Shown here one piece after another: positions 1 through 8,573 of a stretch of DNA of 20,829 bases. The notes under the pieces are model-generated. The model was given only the letters and a program-made list of their open reading frames with translations. It was not told where the DNA came from and made no database searches. Origin of the DNA: Mycoemilia scoparia. Its lineage: Eukaryota; Kickxellomycota; Kickxellomycetes; Kickxellales; Kickxellaceae. The first letter of the stretch is position 1. Every line of letters begins with the position of its first letter. The DNA is taken from positions 1 through 20,829 of the forward strand of contig JANBPU010000272.1 of assembly GCA_027575805.1 (NCBI GenBank), in the 5' to 3' direction. The translations under genes and the position numbers were made by a program.

Positions 1-85
1 ACTAATTTTGATCACACAGGGTGACTGATCACATTTTACTAGTAAATGGTCACCCTTCAAAAATAATCACCCATATTATAAATAA
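1..85. repeat. Right half of a family-B inverted-repeat element, cut by the window edge
   Basis: The stretch around 38-80 (ACTAGTAAATGGTCACCCTT, then AAAAATAATCACCCATATTA) matches the right terminus of the element at 12501-12780 almost base for base, and more loosely the one at 10837-10953. Those two copies have both inverted ends; here the left end lies outside the window. The size and inverted ends fit a non-autonomous DNA transposon (MITE), but no transposase is seen. Confidence 0.6.
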
Positions 86-266
86 AGTTGGTAATATCTC
101 GTCTACTTTTTCTATATTCTGCTTTTCCTATTTTTCTTTAAACATCAATATACCATTATTCAACAAAGGTACACTTTGATATTTTACAACAAAACATCAA
201 AATATAGTAGTACATTATCAAAGATATGTAAATACAAATACATTCTTTGTTAGTTTAGGTAGTGAA

Positions 267-1551
267 ATGTTCAGCGACAAGATGCTAAAGAAGCTTAGAG
301 CAATAAGCAAATTGCCTGATTTTACTTGCGAATCTCTGTTTAAGAAAGCTTTGTCACTATATGATAGTAAAGGAATTGATGGCAAAGTGAAAGGAATACT
401 TCATGATTTACCAAAAATACGTGGTCTGATATTTTTATTAGTGGACGGTTGTTTAGGACTGCCCAAGAAAAAAATAAAGGAGATGGAGATATATATTGAC
501 GGTGCTATTACTGGTATAGCTAAAGATGTAAGTATACTATTATTGTTTGGCCTAACCAAAAGAACGCTTGTGATAAATTACACCATGAGTATTAATACTC
601 TTACAAATACCACGATGCTCTTTTAATGGTCTATACTAGATTGTTGATGAAAAGGGAGAAAATGCTTCATTGAAGTTTCCAAATGTGGAGAAGAATGGTT
701 TGTTGAAACGATATCTTTTTATAAAATTATGACTATAAAATTGCTAAAATGATTGTGGAATTTACTCTAAATAAGGACTTATATATTTTATAGAAGAAAA
801 TAAGCCCGTGGATGAATGCAATTACATTGAAACTTCAAAACTAATTAAAAAGTTGAGAAAATTTGCGAGTGTGAATAATCCGACTAAAACTAAGTCTCCA
901 GAAGAATTCCTAAAGAATGTGGGGCTTAGCAAGCATTTCAATACCATTAACCCGATTATAAGCGATGTTTCCAAGGACGTCCTTAGAACCATCAAAAAAA
1001 GGTGTGGCCAGGTAGATGAGTATCAAGAGAGCACAAAATCTGAAGATCTAGTTGGATATCGATTCAAAACTATGGTGGATACAATTGAAGATGCCATCAA
1101 AAGAAATAAGAATATAAATCGAATGAATAAATTTATCGTTGGGAGTCATTTTACTAACCAAAAATCAAAAAAGGTTGTCAATGCGTCAATGCATCTGAAT
1201 TGTTGTGAAAAAATTCCTTTTTCAAAAGTACTGTTGAATATTCAGCTTAGAGATGATTTAAGGAAACCCACCTCAGTCGAGTATGGTGAGATAGTCAATG
1301 ATGTCTTGAATATGTGGCAATATCAGAAAAGAAACTACGTTTTGACGGGGCTTGTTAAAGAAACTAGGCTATACTTCTACGGATTCACAAAGGATAAAGT
1401 AATTCAACAGATTTATGTTGGGAAAATAGTTCTAGAATGTAAAAGTGATATCAAAGAGTTTAAAAGGTCAATCAGATTTTTGGCTTTTCTAATGATGATG
1501 GATGAAGCCAGTCTTGGAATTCCTCTTATATGTGATAAAACTAATAAGTAG
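267..1551 (+). CDS. Predicted three-exon protein resembling the N-terminal part of FunK1-type proteins
   Basis: Best model: exon 1 at 267-527 (ATG to donor GTAAGT), exon 2 at 640-697 (acceptor TACTAG; donor GTTTGT, a weak site), exon 3 at 794-1551 (acceptor TTATAG). Phases agree and give 358 residues. Exon 3 has no useful ATG of its own, so splicing is needed. Residues about 255-349 have a pattern I associate with the N-terminal part of fungal FunK1-type kinases: a strand near NIQLRDD, then KPTSVEY, a helix, KRNYVLTG, LYFYGF and a final helix ending DEASLGI. The kinase domain that would normally follow is absent; the protein stops nine residues after that block. It could be a stand-alone module, a truncated paralogue, or another family expanded in early-diverging fungi. 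What I see directly is a long, phase-consistent, lysine-rich coding region; the family link is from memory of motif spacing, and I assign no biochemical function. Confidence 0.5.
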
Positions 1552-1640
1552 GAAAGCTATACGCAGCCAGTGACTATTTGGTTATGATTTCAATGTTAAA
1601 ATCTTTAACTGTCAAATATCCACTATGATACTATTAGTAT

Positions 1641-1699
1641 AGTCAAAATCTGAAGAGACATTTCTGTCTATCTCACGCTTGATCACCAATAAAATTTCA
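1641..1699. repeat. Partial copy of family-A repeat
   Basis: The stretch AAAATCTGAAGAGACATTTC followed by TGTCTATCTCACGCTTGATC matches the reverse complement of 20516-20575 with scattered changes. Only one half of the element is recognisable. It lies about 90 bases after the stop of the upstream gene and may form part of its 3' flank. Confidence 0.45.
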
Positions 1700-1901
1700 T
1701 CTTGTTGTGGTCATAAAATTGTTGAAAAACAAATGCGATCGTGATCAAATGCAAATATAATGAAACCCCTAAAGTCCAAGTCGTGAGACAATAGTAAATA
1801 TACTTATTTCAATATCATTCAATGCTTGTTTTTATATATCAAATATATAATGGAATATTCAAACTGCCCAACTCTTGTCCACTATTTCAAACGAATTAGG
1901 T

Positions 1902-2087
1902 TTACTCTTTAGCCGGAATGCCACTATTCATTACTTTCTCACCAACCGTTTGGCTGTTTAATGCTTTGTTTATTTTGTCTGCTTGCTCATTCTTAACATC
2001 CTGCTTCAAATCTCTTACATGGCCTTCAACATCTTTTGCATCTTTCAAGCCCCTTCTCGCATGCTTCACAGACATCTGATCCATCAT
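1902..2087 (-). CDS. Small basic hypothetical protein, 61 residues (uncertain)
   Basis: An ATG at 2087 (tandem ATGATG) opens a 61-codon frame to a TAA at 1902. The product is hydrophilic, lysine-rich and probably helical, with DVEGHVRDLKQDV in the middle and IPAKE at the C-terminus. The frame is open for ten more codons upstream with no ATG and then meets a TAA at 2121-2123. The adjacent frame (2026 to about 2301) also looks coding-like up to about 2110, which suggests either an upstream exon or a frameshift. A good TATA box lies at 2331-2338 on this strand. I recognise no family. It could be a short real gene, the last exon of a longer one, or a pseudogene. Confidence 0.3.
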   Translation of the reverse strand: MMDQMSVKHARRGLKDAKDVEGHVRDLKQDVKNEQADKINKALNSQTVGEKVMNSGIPAKE

Positions 2088-2330
2088 GCCTTTGATGAAC
2101 CTTGTTACTCGATTCAACGTTTACTGGCCCTGAAAGACCACTGGTATCGGAGCCAAGTAGAGGGATAGCAGCAGCGCTGCTCAAAATGGCGTTAGTAAAA
2201 ATGTGCTGGAAGGAGTTTCTTGGACCCGAAGCATTGCAAATGGAAACTGTGATGTTTGTAGGGTGATGGCTATCTGTATGCAAAATGGTTTGTGTTGTAG
2301 TTTATGAAAAATGTGCTAAAGATGCTGGGA

Positions 2331-2338
2331 TATTTATA
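2331..2338 (-). promoter_or_regulatory. TATA box upstream of the 1902-2087 ORF
   Basis: On the minus strand the sequence GGTATAAATATCCC carries a consensus TATAAATA. Initiation would be expected near 2300. This would give a leader of about 210 bases, with one short upstream ORF, before the ATG at 2087. Transcription here is inferred only. Confidence 0.4.
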
Positions 2339-2748
2339 CCATCAACCTGACACTGCGAACTGTGACTCCAACATAGGACTCAGTGCTCGTTGATAATTCA
2401 GCATAAATAATTTATAACCAGCTATCTTTTTTTCCCGTTTCTCAAAGGAGCAGCAAAATTTCTGCTCCACATTTTCATAGATATACAATGAAACAAGCGA
2501 ACTTTTATTGCTCGTATACTATATAAACATGATACCTGCATACCCAAGGGTTTGAATATCATGACTATATAATTTGCTTTTTTTAATATTAAAGTATGAC
2601 GAAATGCAAATCACATTCGAAAGATTGTATATCACATTGGATCTATTTTCATCGCCCACATCTGTTATTACAATAAAAAATCTTTCAAATGCAGTCTACA
2701 TTTGATTTCAATTAAGCATCATATGCACTCGGGCAACTGTAATGTGGA

Positions 2749-2890
2749 TTTGGTCAAAGTTGACAAATCTTTAGACAAAAATAGGTTTCCAGGAGTTGCA
2801 TATGAAATGGCTTGTGACTAGGTCAAAGTCCAAGAACCCATTTCTGCCTACCATAATCCAGAATTTAATTTCTAGTGAAATTTGACCAAA
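2749..2890 (-). repeat. Family-A inverted-repeat element (MITE-like)
   Basis: About 142 bases bounded by TTTGGTCAAA at 2749-2758 and TTTGACCAAA at 2881-2890, which are perfect inverted complements. Relative to the other copies it is in reverse orientation: its complement contains CACTAG, TATGGTAGGCAGAAATGG, CATATGCAACTCCTGG and AACTTTGACC, shared with 16923-17036, 18187-18310 and 20516-20643. It is too short to encode a transposase. Confidence 0.7.
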
Positions 2891-3018
2891 TTGTAAACAT
2901 AAAACAATGATGTTATTGATAATAGTAAATAATTGTTGTAGTACTGAAAACCACTAAGGTTAATAAAAATAATTCAAGTGTAATGATAATAAAAGATTGA
3001 GCGCACATAAATGCTCAT

Positions 3019-6000
3019 TTATTTATTTTCGTGGGGTGGTGAATATGGTGGAGGCAACGTATTTGAATAGTTTGGTGGTGGAGTAAGACTTCCAGTCGGA
3101 CTACCCTGATATTGCTGGTTGCGAGGATAAAAGTAGCCTAAGGGGTTCTGTATAGGCGTAGAAGACGAGGTACTAATATCAGAAACTTCCCTTGCTCCTG
3201 GTCTTCCACCCATGCTAGGATTGTTGTTGTAATTGTATGGTCCAGGAAGATTGTGTGGATAACTTCCACCGTATGGATTTTGGCCTTGGTATACTGGCTG
3301 CTGTTGATGTAGTTGTTGTGGATGAGGTGGTGGTGGTTGAGTTCCGTGTATGCTTGCCAATTGGGTTCTTGCATAATTGACAGACTCCATCAAACGATCG
3401 TGATCCTGAAGTGAAAGATGAGGAGGAATGTCAATTTTGACTCTACCTATAGGAATAGGACCAGGTGTCTCGTAGTACAGGTACCCAACAAGGCCTTTAA
3501 AGGATGGGTTGTGTTCAATATCCAATTCAAACATCTTGGCTGCGGTAACCTCTTCAAAGATAACATATGAACGACGAGCAATGAATTTCTTATTGCTCTG
3601 TTGGGTATTGTTCAAATGCACGTCAGAAATGAATGTTTTATAGAATTTTTCTGAAGTAGTTTGATCAAAGTTCCTTCTTGAAGCAGAACGATAATAGGCA
3701 TACAAAGTGGTACTATCAACGGGCGTATCAACAATTCCAGATACAAACACTTGCAGCATTAGTCTCCAATCAACGCTGTTCTGGTCTATTCCCGTAGTTG
3801 CAAATGATTGCATACAACCACAACCGGCAAAGTTTACATGGCCAGAAAGGAACGAGATTCGAACAACACGTCTTCTTGAAAGATCTTGTAGTCGAAGAAT
3901 AAATCTGTCACGTTCATTTGAATGAGCAGTCGATGTCCATTGATCACTAAGTTTTAGTGCAAAATCTCGCTTGCCAAATCTGTTTTCGGCTCTCAATGCT
4001 TTTTTGCGCTTGGAATCACTTGGTCCACTAGCAAATTTATCAACCATCATGTTTGCAATTGATAGCATTCCGAATGAATCTGCCCCATTGATAATGTTTT
4101 CTACGGTTTGGGTATGCGGGAAAATGACGGGATTTGGAACTACAATGAGTAGCTGACGAGTGTTTGGGTTTAGGTGAGTTTCTAGGTAATTCATCAGCAT
4201 ATTATGACTTTCAATGCTCAAAATATCTCTCATGGTCCTTTCGGTACGAGTGTCCAAGCCAAGAATTGCGGTGAATGGACTAAGCTGGCGTAACCAATGA
4301 TACCCTCTTCCTATAAATCCATGTCTGAAGGCAATGTCAGAATGTGTATGTACCTGGAAAAGACACCAGTATTTAATTGCAATCCTTCCAATGTTAGCAA
4401 CCACTGGAGAACGATGAATTTCGTCCGGAAGGGAACCCCAATTCGAAAATATATCAAAGTCGTCAATTACAAACGAATAAGGAATCTGACTCAACATGTC
4501 ACTCATACCAATAACACCATCTCTTCTCATATACAAGGATGGAAACCAAACCTTGATATACCTATTAAAGTAATACTGTTCAACTGCACGGTCCATATCA
4601 TGAGTCCACTGAACTCTGCTGATATTAAGTCCGGGCTGAGTGGAATGTAAGCAATGGAAGAAAGGTCTAAGAACATCTCTGCATTCATCCCACACGCCTT
4701 CGCCACTAATCTGACCACCAGTACCAATCATCAGGTGGAATGGTCTCTGTGCATGCTTAATGCTCAAGTCAGTCCACAATGGTGATCTGCTATGAGGAAT
4801 GGATCCACTACGTATAATCTCAGCCGGATCCATAATCTCAGTATTACCAAAGGCACAGAATCTCCATGTTCCGCTCTGCGAAGGTACATAGAACTCATGG
4901 GTGGGCACATTATCGTCATTTTCATTTGAGTATTTGTTTGGAGAAGTTCCATTCCAAATGACCTTATACCAGATCTTTTTTTCCTTATCGATTTCCAGGT
5001 GTACTTTTATATCAGTTCTCCAGAATGTGTATCCGCTGTATACGTCAGTGTATAGTTTGTTGGCAAAGTACTCTTTGGGCTTTCCCTCGCCTGGTCCATG
5101 CACACCATCATCCCAGATTTGAACAATTGGCGGTTTTAAGTTAACACCAGGAGTTTGACTGGTCGTATCTGTCCCTGGCGATAATGCCGGCGGCCCAGCG
5201 GATGCTGACAATGGTGGCTGACTATATCCGTAATTGTTGAACGAAAACATTGAATTGTACTGTGTATTGGCTATTGTCTCAAAATCTGTGCTGATATTTT
5301 GACCTCCACCTCCACCATAAGAAGCAGGAGGGCCTTGCCCCATTATAGGATTTGGCGCACTACCATAGCCAGGTCCAAAGTTGTGGTTTTTATTCCCTCC
5401 TGCCCCCGGTGGCGGTGGCTGTGGTGGATAGCCAGGTATATTTTGGGGCAGAGGCGGACTTTTGATCGGTGTATCATTAATTAATACCAGGACACTACCG
5501 CTCCATGTAGCTGTAGCAGTGTCTGTCCCTGTGAATTGCAATGCGGGACCAATGACTGCTGGAAATATTTGTGGCGGTTGTTGTTGTATGTGGGCCTGAT
5601 CATTATACATGCCGCCGTATCCTAAATTGGGGTCTGTGGGGCCACTACTAGGGCCATAGTAGTTACCTGGATGGGTTGCTGGTGGTTTTGCATGTGGTGG
5701 TGGTTGTGCTGGACCATAACCAGCGGCGAATCCCGTAGTTCCATATTGCTGTTGCTGAGGCGGTTGACTTTGAATTGGAAGTATATTTGAGGAAGGTGCT
5801 CCGTATGGTGGTACCTGCTGACCACTACTCACGGTCATTGATGCCATGTTGTTTGTCAGGTCATGAACACCATACCCGCTACCCCCAGCAGCAGCAGCAG
5901 CAGCAGAAGAAGCATACTGTTGCCCCGCAGTCGACGAAGCTCCATATCCCAAAGATGTAGGTTGTGCATTGCTGGTATTCGTATAGGCTTGGCTGTTAAC

Positions 6001-6597
6001 TACGGTTGGGTTATTAGGTGGTGGTGGCTGTTGAGGTTGTGTAGAGTATGTTGGTGGAGATTGCTGTTGGTAATAGCTTGGAGGCGGTGGTTGTTGCTGT
6101 TGCTGTTGCTGTTGTGGCTGTGTATAAGCACTGTTGCTTACATCAGAATAAGGATTAGGATTATTAGGCCCTGGTGTACCACCCACTGTAGAGGTGACAG
6201 TAGAAACAGCAGCGGAAGACTGCTGGGGGTATGCACCTGGAATACCACCAGCAGCACCACCACCACCTACTACTGCAGCCTGTTTTTGGGAAACACCTCC
6301 AACAGTGCCTTGCCCTAGTGCTGCTGCTGATGCCTGCTGGTAGTTGGTCGTAGATAAAGGGCGCTGTTGCTGTTCCTGAACATTACCTATGCTGTGCTCG
6401 TCAGCAGCACGATCCTCGAACCCACTAGCAACGCTGCTGACTGACGAAGCATCGTCAACAAGTGCCTTATTAGGATCCTTCCCAACAGTAGCAGTAGTTC
6501 CCAGTGGAGCAGAGTGGTTGTGTTGTGGGCTACTTATACCAGCAAGTTGATGGTGATAAGGCTGCTGTTGCTGCTGGTTTTGAGGAGGTTGAGACAT
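3019..6597 (-). CDS. PhoD-like domain protein with Q/P-rich tails, probable pseudophosphatase
   Basis: Uninterrupted 1192-residue frame from an ATG (6597) to a TAA (3019). Residues 1-345 are low-complexity (polyQ at 163-169, polyA, P and G runs) and likely disordered. Residues 349-385 begin the fungal PhoD-like domain (IGPALQF, WSGSVLV). A Pro/Gly/Asn-rich stretch at 386-485 follows, and the domain resumes at about 490 (FWRTDIKV, IWYKVIWNG) and runs to about 1060. Motifs in order: HLMIGTGGQI (621-630), IDDFD (711-715), AILGLDTRTER (777-787), LSGHVNF (917-923). The usual family forms of the metal sites are GGGDQ, DDHD and GGDVH, so the expected Asp, His, Asp and His are here Gly628, Phe714, His920 and Asn922. 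The fold looks intact but hydrolysis is doubtful. PPxY motifs sit at 172-175, 181-184, 1174-1177 and 1182-1185, a pattern that often recruits WW-domain proteins. Family membership is firm; loss of activity and any scaffold role are inference. Confidence 0.88.
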   Translation of the reverse strand: MSQPPQNQQQQQPYHHQLAGISSPQHNHSAPLGTTATVGKDPNKALVDDASSVSSVASGFEDRAADEHSIGNVQEQQQRPLSTTNYQQASAAALGQGTVGGVSQKQAAVVGGGGAAGGIPGAYPQQSSAAVSTVTSTVGGTPGPNNPNPYSDVSNSAYTQPQQQQQQQQPPPPSYYQQQSPPTYSTQPQQPPPPNNPTVVNSQAYTNTSNAQPTSLGYGASSTAGQQYASSAAAAAAGGSGYGVHDLTNNMASMTVSSGQQVPPYGAPSSNILPIQSQPPQQQQYGTTGFAAGYGPAQPPPHAKPPATHPGNYYGPSSGPTDPNLGYGGMYNDQAHIQQQPPQIFPAVIGPALQFTGTDTATATWSGSVLVLINDTPIKSPPLPQNIPGYPPQPPPPGAGGNKNHNFGPGYGSAPNPIMGQGPPASYGGGGGQNISTDFETIANTQYNSMFSFNNYGYSQPPLSASAGPPALSPGTDTTSQTPGVNLKPPIVQIWDDGVHGPGEGKPKEYFANKLYTDVYSGYTFWRTDIKVHLEIDKEKKIWYKVIWNGTSPNKYSNENDDNVPTHEFYVPSQSGTWRFCAFGNTEIMDPAEIIRSGSIPHSRSPLWTDLSIKHAQRPFHLMIGTGGQISGEGVWDECRDVLRPFFHCLHSTQPGLNISRVQWTHDMDRAVEQYYFNRYIKVWFPSLYMRRDGVIGMSDMLSQIPYSFVIDDFDIFSNWGSLPDEIHRSPVVANIGRIAIKYWCLFQVHTHSDIAFRHGFIGRGYHWLRQLSPFTAILGLDTRTERTMRDILSIESHNMLMNYLETHLNPNTRQLLIVVPNPVIFPHTQTVENIINGADSFGMLSIANMMVDKFASGPSDSKRKKALRAENRFGKRDFALKLSDQWTSTAHSNERDRFILRLQDLSRRRVVRISFLSGHVNFAGCGCMQSFATTGIDQNSVDWRLMLQVFVSGIVDTPVDSTTLYAYYRSASRRNFDQTTSEKFYKTFISDVHLNNTQQSNKKFIARRSYVIFEEVTAAKMFELDIEHNPSFKGLVGYLYYETPGPIPIGRVKIDIPPHLSLQDHDRLMESVNYARTQLASIHGTQPPPPHPQQLHQQQPVYQGQNPYGGSYPHNLPGPYNYNNNPSMGGRPGAREVSDISTSSSTPIQNPLGYFYPRNQQYQGSPTGSLTPPPNYSNTLPPPYSPPHENK

Positions 6598-6867
6598 TAA
6601 AGACTAATAAAAGGAAAATATATAAAGCAAAAACAAAAAAGAAGAGGTATGGCAGTCAAGGGACAAACCGAAAGACTAGAGAAAAGAGAAGGCAAATCCT
6701 TATATGTAGTGTGGGAACCGAGGCACACATACACATGTATAAAAGTCGATGAGAGACGTCATCTTATGTTCTTAGGAGTGCATACATGTTTTTCCGATCA
6801 CTTCACCTTGTGACAGTATCTGAATATCCCCTCTTTTCTTAGGCCCAGGACACACCGGCTGAGTGCT

Positions 6868-7178
6868 ATGGCGCCCAAAGTTATAGACATTTATCAAAGA
6901 AACTTAGGGCAGCTACTATTGCGAGTTTATGAAGTGACACATACATACGCATGGATAAAGAGGTTTGTGTGTTTGTGGAGGGCCAAGGTGGTTGATATCG
7001 CAGCTCAATTGCCAAGACCATGCTAGCTAGACAGTGGGAAGAAATTCTAGAAAAACCGATGATATTTGGAGAAACCATTAGTTGGATACCAGCTTTAACA
7101 GCCACCTCCAAAGTTAAAAAATCAAATATATGTGTAAATAAAAGAGCGGAACTTCTAACGCAAAAAAATATACTATAA
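6868..7178 (+). CDS. Possible small spliced gene, about 89 residues, function unknown
   Basis: An ATG at 6868 opens a frame beginning MAPKVIDIYQRNLGQLLLR, and a second coding-like stretch further on contains ARQWEEILEKP and FGETISWIPAL. Joining 6868-6962 (donor GTTTGT) to 7004-7178 (acceptor CGCAG) keeps the frame and gives 89 residues. That intron would be only 41 bases, which is short. An alternative, 6868-6924 joined to 7035-7178, also keeps the frame with an intron of 110 bases. The first 60 or so residues look protein-like; the last 20, after TATSK, are less convincing. It starts about 270 bases upstream of, and divergent from, the PhoD-like gene and ends convergent with QCR6. I do not recognise the family. 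Confidence 0.38.
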
Positions 7179-7332
7179 ATTTCGAATGAGATGAGAGAGG
7201 ATATGTATTAAAATATAAATATATGTAGAAATATATGCGACACTAGGCTATAAGTTAGAGATAACAGTATTGGCAGCACTACTGAGGCTTTGAAACATTA
7301 TCTCATCGCATATAGTAACCCGAAATCTAAAT

Positions 7333-8000
7333 TTACTTGAGCTCTGCAAAGATCTTTGGCGCAGCCTACATTTGGATCAATCGAAAATGGAGCATTTCAT
7401 AGTTAGATACCGATCATGCTACCTAATAAAAGTCTGAATAATGCTAGTTGATATTTATAGTAACTGTGTACTTACGCATTGATCTACGCAATGTAAGAAG
7501 TGAAGGAACTCTTCAGCACAAACTTCAGACGACCCCTCTTCAACGCGCTTAGCACAGGTCTCGTAGTGATGTCTAAGTGGTGCACAAGCAAATGTTTCGC
7601 CACAACCTATTATCAGCAAAGTAATATTTAGTTATTAGAAATGCATGTTGGATTTGTCTCGAATTGCCTCAATTACTTTGAATCGAGTTTAAATTGAAAT
7701 TCCGAAAACGTCGTTTAGATATATATATATGTACTACTCACGTTCACGGATGGCAGGAGAAGCATCTTCTGGCTCGTCATCCTCCTCCTCCTCCTCCTCT
7801 TCCTCCTCTTCAGCTTCTTCTTCATCCTCCTCTTCGGCAGCACCAGCAGCTTGGGGCTCTTCTTTTACAGCCTCCTCAATTTCAGTGACCTCGACAGTCT
7901 CTTCACCCTGCTCGACAGATTTCTCTTCGTTGGGAGTCTGCTCATCGGCATAAGCAGTCTGGAAAAAAGAAACGGAGCTAACCCAATCAAAGAGAGCCAT
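7333..8000 (-). CDS. QCR6: Cytochrome b-c1 complex subunit 6 (acidic hinge protein)
   Basis: Subunit of respiratory complex III on the intermembrane-space side, which helps cytochrome c dock to cytochrome c1. Exons on the minus strand: 8000-7742 (donor GTGAGT), 7606-7476 (acceptor AATAG, donor GTAAGT) and 7365-7333 (acceptor TGTAG), giving 140 residues. The first intron splits an Arg codon. Residues 1-18 could contribute to targeting. Residues 56-78 are almost all Glu/Asp, the acidic region typical of the family and rather long here. Residues 87-140 are the hinge domain: CGETFACAPLRHHYETC, then CAEEFLHFLHCVDQC, ending APKIFAELK. The Cys spacing fits the conserved disulphides of the family. 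The splice sites are canonical and the joined protein matches the family to its last residue, so the model is firm. Confidence 0.95.
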
Positions 8001-8087
8001 TGCAATTATAGTAATTTATGTTAAAATGTACAAAGTCTATTGCTTTTCCACAAAGGCGTTATGAATCAAGGAAAATGAGGATAGAGA

Positions 8088-8573
8088 AAAGTAAATTTAA
8101 GAACCGATACGACCTTTATCATTAAACAGCAAGGGGGCATTGGAACCTCCTACTTATTTTGGTGTATGCCATCAGACAGAGATAATAAGAATAATGATTT
8201 GATCACAGCAATTGATTAAATCACCCTTGAAAATTTACTACTTCAGCTAGAAGATCGACTTGATGCTGTAGTTTTAGGAATGACCAGTAATGATGATGAT
8301 GACGATGAGGAGATCGAGATTTGCAAAGTAATAATAATGGACTAATGCTGACTCAGCTTACAACAACTACACACAACAAAAAATGAAAAATGCTATGGAC
8401 AAGATTTCCATGAATACATTGGTTCATATGATGATGATGATGATGATGATGATGGAAATTCTTATGTTCAACAAGGAGGATCACTTGGACCTTTCCACAC
8501 AGATGAGGTCACTGACACCACAAGGAGTTCTAATAAGCCGTACATTCTGTCCTGAAATCCATCAGTGGCAGTA
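8088..8573 (+). pseudogene. Stop-punctuated coding-like frame between QCR6 and the zinc-finger gene
   Basis: One reading frame holds three protein-like segments. 8088-8216 contains TTFIIKQQGGIGTSYLFWC and MPSDRDNKNNDLITAID. 8220-8342 contains LLLQLEDRLDAVVLG and an acidic run. 8352-8573 contains YGQDFHEYIGSYDDDD and GPFHTDEVTDTTRSSNKPY. They are separated by a TAA (8217-8219) and a TAA/TGA pair (8343-8351). A GAT trinucleotide run at 8429-8454 encodes the Asp tract. No clean intron set rescues the frame: a 29-base GT-AG segment at 8328-8356 would shift it. I read this as a decayed gene, or possibly a gene with introns that I cannot place. No family is recognised. Confidence 0.3.

Larger units (their letters stand above)
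2288..3018. other. Intergenic region between the small ORF and the PhoD-like gene
   Basis: No convincing coding frame is seen on either strand. It holds the TATA box at 2331-2338 and a full family-A repeat at 2749-2890. The rest is A+T-rich and is probably the 3' flank of the PhoD-like gene, whose AATAAA (minus strand) overlaps its stop codon at 3019-3024. Confidence 0.5.

Noticed and set aside
5863..6318. 151-codon plus-strand frame rich in Trp, Leu and Arg
   Set aside because: Antisense to the CAG/CCA-rich N-terminal region of the PhoD-like gene; an artefact of trinucleotide repeats.
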